Shown here: piece after piece, positions 1-5,179 of the stretch
How the letters are laid out: the number at the start of each line of letters is the position of its first letter
Position numbering within the stretch: position 1 is the first letter of the stretch
Source: Marinilabiliales bacterium
GTDB taxonomy: Bacteria; Bacteroidota; Bacteroidia; Bacteroidales; BM523
NCBI GenBank assembly: GCA_002869425.1
Contig: PKSZ01000502.1
Span: 1-5,179 of the forward strand
Direction of reading: 5' to 3'
DNA: 5,179 bases
Translations under genes and position numbers: made by a program
Notes under the pieces: model-generated
The model's input: only the letters and a program-made list of their open reading frames with translations
What the model was told of the DNA's origin: nothing
Database searches by the model: none

Positions 1-1
1 G

Positions 2-208
2 GTTACTTCCGCTGACTGTTCCGGTCTTGCTACTGGCGAAATTACTGTGGTTGCTTCTGGAGGAACATCTCCATTCCTATACGAATGGAACGATGTATCT
101 TCACAAACAGATGCAATGGCAACAAATCTGTGTGCTGGTACTTTCCAGGTTACCATTACAGATGATAATAACTGTAATTCCGTTGCTGATGTAATCATTA
201 CTGAACCA
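2..208 (+). repeat. SprB-like unit R1, truncated by the window edge, with an unmatched third Cys
   Basis: Residues 1-69. The unit begins just before its first Cys (C6), so about eight to ten residues are missing on the left. It has the extra Cys of the four-Cys class in the L-C-x-G position (C44) and the closing C58. At the place of the matching second Cys, three residues after C6, it has Ala10. That leaves C44 without its usual partner inside this unit. The reading of the rest (GGTSP, YEW, TDDNNC) is ordinary. Confidence 0.85.
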
Positions 209-3200
209 ACAGAACTTACAGCAACAGCCACAATAATAAATCATGTATCTTGTTTTGGTGGCTCTGACGGTTCTGCCAGTGTTACAGCTTCTGGTGGAAC
301 AGCACCTTACTCCTATCAATGGTCGAGTGGAACAACACCTCTTGCTGACCAAACGGGTGGTTTAAGCGTAGGACAAGTAGATGTTACAATAACAGATGAT
401 AATGGTTGTACAGTTGAAACTTCAGTAACCATAACTGAACCTACAGAATTGATCATGTCTGGGACAGTAACTGATGAAAACTGCGATCAAAGTAATGGTA
501 TTATTGAAATTACTGCAGGAGGTGTAACGGTTGCTTCGAATTACACATACATATGGAGTCATGATGCTACACTGAATGCAAGTACTGGAACAGGATTAGC
601 TGGTGGTTCTTATACAATTACAGTAACTGATGACAATGGTTGCGAAACCAGTCAGATATTTACTGTTAATAATATTGCAGCAGGAACTGCAGTAATCTCA
701 TCATCAGATGATGTTTCATGCTATAACTTCTGTGATGGAACAGCTACTGTTTCATATGGAGGAGGTCCGGGTCCACTGGATTTCGTTTGGAATACAAGTC
801 CGGCTCAGACTACTGCAACAGCTACAGGCTTATGTAGTGGCACTTATGATTTAAGTGTTACAGACGACAACAACTGTGTTGTCACAACCAGTGTAACAAT
901 AAGTGAACCTGATTCCTTAACGTTAAGTTTCAACGTTGCGGAACCTGTTTGTAATGGAAGTAGTGATGGTATTGTAATGGCAGATCCTGCAGGAGGAACT
1001 GAACCTTACTCTTACTTATGGCAGAACCTGAATACAACCCAATCAGTAATTGCTCTTCCAGCAGGAAACTATCCTGTTACAGTAACTGATGCAAACGGTT
1101 GTCAGGTTTCAGGAGACACATCCTTGCTTGATCCGGATCCAATTATCCTTTATATTGATACACTCAACGCAAACTGTGGATTAAATGATGGTGCTATTGA
1201 CCTTCATGTTGAAAATGCAGCAGTACCCGTTACATATGATTGGGCTGGACCTTCAGGATATAATTCAACAGATGAAGACATTACTGATCTATATGCAGGT
1301 AACTACTGTGTAACAGTTGAAGATGTGAAAGGATGTACAGCTACTTCATGCTGGAATATTGTTGACCAGTCGGGACCAACAGCGAGCATTGTTGCTTCGC
1401 AAACCATACATGTTTCATGTAATGGAGGAAATAATGGTTCAGCTACGGTTGATGTTACAGGGGGTACAGCACCATATTCATACACATGGAGTGATCCAAA
1501 CGGACAATTTACACCAACTGCAAATAACCTTACTGCAGGTAACTACAATGTTGCTGTTTCTGATTCAAATGGTTGCGTAAGCGTTGTTGATGTAACAATT
1601 ACAGAACCTCCAGCACTGGACATTTTGATTACTTCTACGAATCCAAATTGTTATCAGTCATGTGATGGTTCTGCTACGGCAAATATCAACGGTGGTGTTG
1701 CTCCGTATTCTTACGAATGGACAATTGTTGACGATAGTACAGCAACTGCTAATTTACTTTGTGATGGCAACTACTCTGTAATGGTAACAGATGCAAATGG
1801 TTGTACAATTTCAGAATCAGTTGAAATAACTGAACCTCCATTTATTTCTGTTGTAACAAACGTTATCAATACAACATGTAGTGGAGATTGCAATGGACAA
1901 ATAACTGCAATTCCTAGTGGAGGTACAGGTACATTTGATTATACATGGAATGATTCAAATGGCCAAAACACAGCTACTGTGCTAGGCTTATGTTCTGGAA
2001 GTTACACTGTTACTGTAATAGATGATAACAACTGTACACAAATAGCCACAGCACTTGTTACGTCACCTGATCCTGTAATAGCATCTATTGATAACTATAG
2101 TAATGTTTCGTGTAATGGAGCTTGTGATGCCTACATGATTATAGATGTATACGGAGGAACAATTCCATATACCTATGGATGGGCAAATGGTTCCACAGAT
2201 GCTTCTGTTACAGATATGTGTGCAGGCTCGTACATTGCTACAGTTACAGATGCTCAGGGTTGTGTAGACACAGCATTTGCATACATAAGTGAACCACCAG
2301 CACTTAATCTTTCACTGAATACAGAAAACGAATCATGCTATAATTACTGTGATGGTTCAATTGATGCCGTGGTAACTGGAGGTACAGCACCATATAACTA
2401 CTTATGGTCAACCCTACAATCCGGAATCACTATCGAGAACTTATGTGATTCAACCTATTTCTTAACAGTAACAGATGATCATGGTTGTACAGTTACAGCA
2501 AACGCTGAGATAACAGGACCAACTTTATTGGGAGTAAGTCTTAACTCTGTAGATTCTGCACATTGTCAGCAAGCTGATGGTGCAGCAACGGTTCAAGTGT
2601 CTGGAGGTACTCCGGGTTATACATATCAATGGGAAGATAACAGTGGAAATCCTGTTGGCAATAACTCTCTGGGTATTTATAACGTTTCTTCAGGTCCTTA
2701 TTACTTTACTGTAACAGATAATAATGGTTGTGATGCTTCAATGCTGGTTGTTGTTAATGATATCAGCGGCCCTGTTATTGAAAGCGTAATCGCTTCTGAT
2801 GTTTCTTGTTATGGAGGTAATGATGGAAGTGCTACAGTTACTGTAAGTGGAGGAACTCTTCCTTATACTTACATCTGGAACGATCCATCCTCAAGCAACC
2901 AAACAACGGCAAACAACTTGTCGAGTGGAAATTATACGATACAAGTTATTGATGGTGTAATGTGTCAAAACTCAGCTTCAGTTACTATTAATGAGCCCAA
3001 TGAGTTGATGACTGCAGTTGTTTCTCATACGGATCCGCTTTGTGTTGGTTCATGTGATGGACAAGCAATCGCACAAGCTGCAGCAGGTACACCACCATAC
3101 TCTTACTTATGGAATGATCCTTCTGGTCAAACAACAGCACAAGCATCAGGTCTCTGTGGAGAAACATATGACCTTGTTGTAACTGATGACCACGGCTGTA

Positions 3201-5179
3201 CAGCTTCAACCAGTATCACTCTGGAAGATCCAGCATCAATATCTGTTTCTTCAGCCATTGTTGACGTAAGTTGTTATGGTGGAAATAATGGTTCTATTAA
3301 CCTTGTTGTTTCAGGAGGAACACCAGTATATAATTATACATGGTTAACTCCACCTTCAAGTGGAAATGCTGTTGCGGGTAACTTACCGGCAAACAGTTAT
3401 AATGTAATCATCACAGATAACAATGGTTGTGAGCAAATGGAAACATATGTGGTAGATGAACCTGACCCAATATCCATAACTTATGATGCCGTTCCAGCGT
3501 ATTGTAATAGCTGCAATGGTGTTGCAACAATATATCCTGATGGTGGTACCGGTAACTATTCTGTTATCTGGTCACCAAGCCAGGATACAACATTGCATGT
3601 TGAAAATCTATGTCCGGGTACACATATGGTTTCAGTATATGATGAGAACAGTTGTGTAGATAACTTTTCAATACAGATATTTTATACAGAACCACCAGTA
3701 GTATCAGAGATTATAACAAGTGATGTTAGTTGTCATGGAGGATCTGATGGAACAAGTTTAATCTATCTAGAACATGGTACTGCTCCTTATGAATATCATT
3801 GGGATAATATGGTAGCTGGATTAACAGATCAAATGGCAACAGACCTGGAAGCTGGATACTATGAGCTAACAGTTTATGATGCTCAAAACTGTCCAATTGA
3901 AGGTATTTCATTCTATATTAATGAGCCAACACCTGTTACAGTTACACTTAATGGTGGAGCAACTATATGTTCCGGAGAGGAAGTACAAATTGCAGCAAAT
4001 GGCTACGGAGGAACATCTCCATACACATATGAATGGAGTCATCCATCAATAACAAACAATGATCAAATTCAGTTTGTAAGTCCGGAAAGTACAACTTCAT
4101 ATTACGTTTCAGCTGTTGATGCAAACGGATGTCTGTCTTCAGGATATGATTCTGTTACAATTAATGTATATCCTAATATCAACCTTGCAATGGATCTGTC
4201 TGATTCTGTAATCTGTAATGGTGAAAATTCTACGGTTTCAGCATTTGCATCAGGAGGTAATGGTGGACCATACATTTATTACTGGGAAGACATGGGTGTA
4301 ACCTCACCATCAATTAATGTTTCTCCTTCTACTCCAACCTGGTATACAGTTACTGTATCAGACGGATGTTCACCAAATGTTGTAGATTCACTATTGATTG
4401 TTGTGAATCCAATTCCAACTATAGACATTCGTCCAAGCATACTTTCAGGTTGTGAACCAATTGAAGTGTCTTTTGAAAACTACAATGATTTGATTGGCAC
4501 CAATTATGAATGGGACTTTGGAGACATCTCTGGTGATATCAATACTTCCAATGAACAGTTCCCAACTCATATTTATGAAAGTTCAGGATCATTTGATGTT
4601 TCACTAACAGTAAGTTCTGCTGACGGATGTACTAATGAGTCAACTGTCTCCGACTTAATCCGTGTATATCCAATACCTGATGCTGATTTTACATGGAGTC
4701 CAGAAACAGCAAGCTCTTTCAGGGCAAACATACAATTCTCTGACTTATCAACCAACGCCGCATTCTGGCACTGGTACTTCTACGAGTCTGGTGATATGTT
4801 TGAAACCAATGAGCAAAATCCACAGGTAACTTTTAGCTATGCAGATACATTTGACATTCACCTTGAAGTATGGTCAGAACATGGTTGTTACGACTCTATC
4901 AGTCATCAGATAGTAATCACTCCTGAACATACATTCTATGCACCAACAGCCTTTACTCCTGTTGCGGCACATGAGATTTCAAACTCTGAGAATGTTTACT
5001 GTACACCTGAAGCAACTGGAGTTGCAGAATGCAATGATTGTTATGACTTGGTTGTATTTGACAGGTGGGGCGAAATTATTTTTGAGACAAATGGCTTCTA
5101 TGGTAATACACACGATGAAAACGACAGATGGAATGGTAGGGTACAAAATCAAGGTAAGATCGTTCAAATTGGAGTGTAC
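2..5179 (+). CDS. Giant SprB-like repeat surface protein with T9SS type-B C-terminal domain (partial at both ends)
   Basis: One frame stays open for 1726 codons, with no stop and no credible start or ribosome binding site, so the N-terminus and signal peptide lie upstream and the stop lies downstream. Order of domains: 17 SprB-like units (residues 1-1309), two Ig-like modules (1310-1470), a PKD domain (1471-1557), a divergent PKD-like domain (1558-1641) and a gliding-motility-type C-terminal domain (1642-1726, incomplete). Each SprB-like unit carries C-x-G-x-x-D-G, GGTxPYxYxW, LxxGxYxVxVTD and a closing NGC. The protein is rich in Thr, Ser, Gly, Asn and Asp, with 61 Cys and only 8 Lys/Arg. 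By family knowledge such proteins cross the outer membrane through the type IX system and act as surface adhesins, SprB of Flavobacterium gliding being the model. An adhesive or motility role here is inference. The C-terminal motif suggests the true end lies only a few tens of codons past the window. No membrane segment or enzymatic domain is visible. Confidence 0.95.
1136..1378 (+). repeat. SprB-like unit R6 with a unique alternative Cys pair and the only Lys of the array
   Basis: Residues 379-459. First and closing Cys are C392 and C445. Instead of the second and third Cys seen in four-Cys units, it has C436 in the strand motif G-N-Y-C-V-T-V and C450 in T-S-C-W. These lie on either side of the turn E-D-V-K-G-C, so they could face each other on neighbouring strands. 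K443 in that turn is the only Lys or Arg in residues 1-1476. The unit ends in a longer joint (D-Q-S-G-P-T) in place of Glu-Pro. Confidence 0.85.
1610..2521 (+). repeat. Uninterrupted run of four four-Cys SprB-like units (R8-R11)
   Basis: Residues 537-840. Each unit has C-x3-C near its start and a third Cys in the L/M-C-x-x position before the G-x-Y strand, besides the closing Cys: C550/554/587/601, C626/630/664/678, C704/708/740/754 and C779/783/815/829. Everywhere else in the array, four-Cys units of this class occur singly (R4, R14, R16). If the extra pair is a disulfide, this stretch would be the most cross-linked part of the shaft. Confidence 0.85.
2522..2773 (+). repeat. SprB-like unit R12, longest of the array, with long joint
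   Basis: Residues 841-924, 84 residues against the usual 75-78. The extra length is in the loop between W877 and the S-G-P-Y-Y-F strand (about 20 residues containing S-G-N-P-V-G-N-N) and in the closing joint V-N-D-I-S-G-P. Its first Cys sits in A-H-C-Q-Q-A-D-G and not in the common V-S-C-x-G-G form. R3 and R6 share these traits. Confidence 0.85.
3464..3694 (+). repeat. SprB-like unit R16, four-Cys class with shortened C-x2-C spacing
   Basis: Residues 1155-1231. Cys at 1168, 1171, 1204 and 1218. The first two are two residues apart, where the other six members of the class have three between them, so one loop residue has been lost. The third Cys is in N-L-C-P-G. The PYxY motif is reduced to N-Y-S-V-I-W. 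Otherwise the unit follows the family pattern and ends in Glu-Pro. Confidence 0.85.
3929..4174 (+). other. Ig-like module 1 (Bacteroidota surface-protein type)
   Basis: Residues 1310-1391. It opens with A-T-I-C-S-G-E (C1323), keeps GGTSPYTYEW (W1345), then changes character. In place of the SprB LxxGxY strand it has V-S-P-E-S-T-T-S-Y-Y-V, followed by D-A-N-G-C (C1377) and a final V-T-I-N-V-Y-P. The ICSG start, the 'SPxxTTxYxV' strand and the VxVxP exit are typical of Ig/PKD-like modules in large secreted Bacteroidota proteins. It marks the end of the SprB array. The exact family name would need a profile search. Confidence 0.75.
4175..4411 (+). other. Ig-like module 2
   Basis: Residues 1392-1470. 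Same plan as the module before it: V-I-C-N-G-E (C1405), a Gly-rich SGGNGGPY turn, Y-Y-W (W1428), then the S-P-S-T-P-T-W-Y-T-V-T-V strand, S-D-G-C (C1456) and the exit L-I-V-V-N-P. The closing Cys is in a shortened D-G-C in place of D-x-N-G-C. The module probably acts as a rigid spacer in the stalk; no ligand site is evident. Confidence 0.75.
4412..4672 (+). other. PKD domain
   Basis: Residues 1471-1557. It has the PKD hallmark Y-E-W-D-F-G-D at 1502-1508, followed by the classic second half F-P-T-H-I-Y-E-S-S-G-S-F-D-V-S-L-T-V, and exits through R-V-Y-P. C1484 and C1543 are placed to form one disulfide. PKD domains are beta-sandwich folds found as spacers or carbohydrate/protein contact modules in extracellular proteins. 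The first Arg residues of the window appear here (R1477, R1554). Confidence 0.88.
4673..4924 (+). other. Divergent PKD-like domain
   Basis: Residues 1558-1641. The entry P-D-A-D-F-T-W-S-P and the second half N-P-Q-V-T-F-S-Y-A-D-T-F-D-I-H-L-E-V follow the PKD plan, and the domain directly precedes the C-terminal domain, a common arrangement. The core signature W-x-W-D-F-G-D is altered to F-W-H-W-Y-F-Y-E-S-G-D. It has a single Cys (C1629 in H-G-C), so the usual intradomain pair is missing. Assignment rests on position and overall pattern. Confidence 0.7.
4925..5179 (+). other. T9SS type-B (gliding-motility-associated) C-terminal domain, incomplete
   Basis: Residues 1642-1726. It begins with F-Y-A-P-T-A-F-T-P (1645-1653), matching the usual 'F.PNAFTP' entry, and has the strongly diagnostic L-V-V-F-D-R-W-G-E-I-I-F-E-T (1683-1696), then R-W-N-G (1709-1712) and the start of the last strand I-G-V-Y (1723-1726). 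Known members direct export through the type IX secretion system and surface attachment, usually with a PorP/SprF-family outer-membrane partner. The usual NGDGxND stretch after AFTP is absent, replaced by a segment with C1667, C1677 and C1680. The final strand and stop codon lie just beyond the window. Confidence 0.88.

Larger units (their letters stand above)
2..3928 (+). repeat. Array of 17 tandem SprB-like units (about 77 residues, about 231 bp each)
   Basis: Unit bounds in bases, set at the recurring Glu-Pro (or equivalent) joint: R1 2-208 (left-truncated), R2 209-442, R3 443-682, R4 683-910, R5 911-1135, R6 1136-1378, R7 1379-1609, R8 1610-1837, R9 1838-2068, R10 2069-2296, R11 2297-2521, R12 2522-2773, R13 2774-2998, R14 2999-3232, R15 3233-3463, R16 3464-3694, R17 3695-3928. 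All 17 keep a first Cys near the unit start, one Trp after the PYxY-like motif, and a closing Cys in D-x-N-G-C or a variant. First and last Cys probably form a disulfide. The units match the SprB repeat family. At DNA level they have diverged too far to be recent copies: only short words are shared, and matching residues often use different codons. The joints vary: EP in ten units, DP or SPDP in R5, R9 and R14, and GP-like or AAG forms in R3, R6, R11 and R12. Confidence 0.92.

Noticed and set aside
110..118. In-frame Met codons (for example M39 at 116-118) as possible starts of the gene
   Set aside because: The repeat pattern continues unbroken to the left edge of the window, no signal peptide follows any early Met, and no ribosome binding site stands out.
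101..352. Minus-strand open frame of 83 codons, Cys-rich when translated
   Set aside because: It is antisense to conserved SprB-like units. Its Cys come from reading ACA-rich Thr codons and nearby bases in reverse, and it has no family resemblance.
1303..1580. Overlapping open frames on both strands (minus 1303-1485, plus 1359-1580)
   Set aside because: Both lie within well-conserved repeat units of the main frame and give low-complexity products of no recognisable family.
2988..3911. Minus-strand open frames at 2988-3209 and 3726-3911
   Set aside because: They are antisense to R14 and R17, have no supported ribosome binding site and encode His/Gln/Leu-rich products typical of reversed Thr/Ser/Gly/Asp codons.
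2..3928. Possible CRISPR array or DNA-level tandem repeat because of the regular period
   Set aside because: The period is about 231 bases and exists in the protein; DNA copies are strongly diverged and there are no short identical repeats separated by unique spacers.
4573..5167. Minus-strand open frames at 4573-4755 and 4979-5167, the latter with a hydrophobic stretch
   Set aside because: They are antisense to the PKD and C-terminal domains, whose motifs are clear on the + strand. The hydrophobic look is a by-product of reverse reading.

Overview
The whole window lies inside one very large protein-coding gene on the + strand. A single reading frame (positions 2-5179, 1726 codons) has no stop codon. 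It shows neither its start nor its end, so this is an internal-to-C-terminal fragment of a larger gene. There is no intergenic DNA and no RNA gene, promoter, terminator, CRISPR or mobile element that I can support.

The organism is most likely a member of the Bacteroidota. The evidence is the domain set: SprB-type repeats, then Ig/PKD-like modules, then a gliding-motility-associated C-terminal domain of the type used by the type IX secretion system (T9SS, type B signal). The AT-leaning codon use fits but is not diagnostic. I cannot name a genus.

Layout by residue (residue n starts at base 3n-1). Residues 1-1309 hold 17 tandem SprB-like units of 75-84 residues, the first cut by the window edge. 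Residues 1310-1470 hold two Ig-like modules of the kind common in Bacteroidota surface proteins. Residues 1471-1557 hold a recognisable PKD domain with the WDFGD signature, and 1558-1641 a divergent PKD-like domain. Residues 1642-1726 hold most of a T9SS type-B C-terminal domain, still open at the window edge. One Trp per module (W29, W107, W185 ... W1504) recurs about every 77 residues and marks the register.

The protein is best read as a secreted, surface-anchored, filament-like adhesin resembling SprB of gliding Flavobacterium. The repeat array would form the exposed shaft, the Ig/PKD modules a membrane-proximal stalk, and the C-terminal domain the export and anchoring signal. Adhesion or motility is inferred from family membership; nothing in the window proves it.

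The most interesting observations are: a second cysteine pair that is gained and lost as a pair across repeat units; an almost complete absence of Lys and Arg (one Lys, no Arg in the first 1476 residues); three long-linker units that appear to divide the array into blocks; and a C-terminal domain that has lost the usual NGDGxND motif and carries three cysteines in its place.
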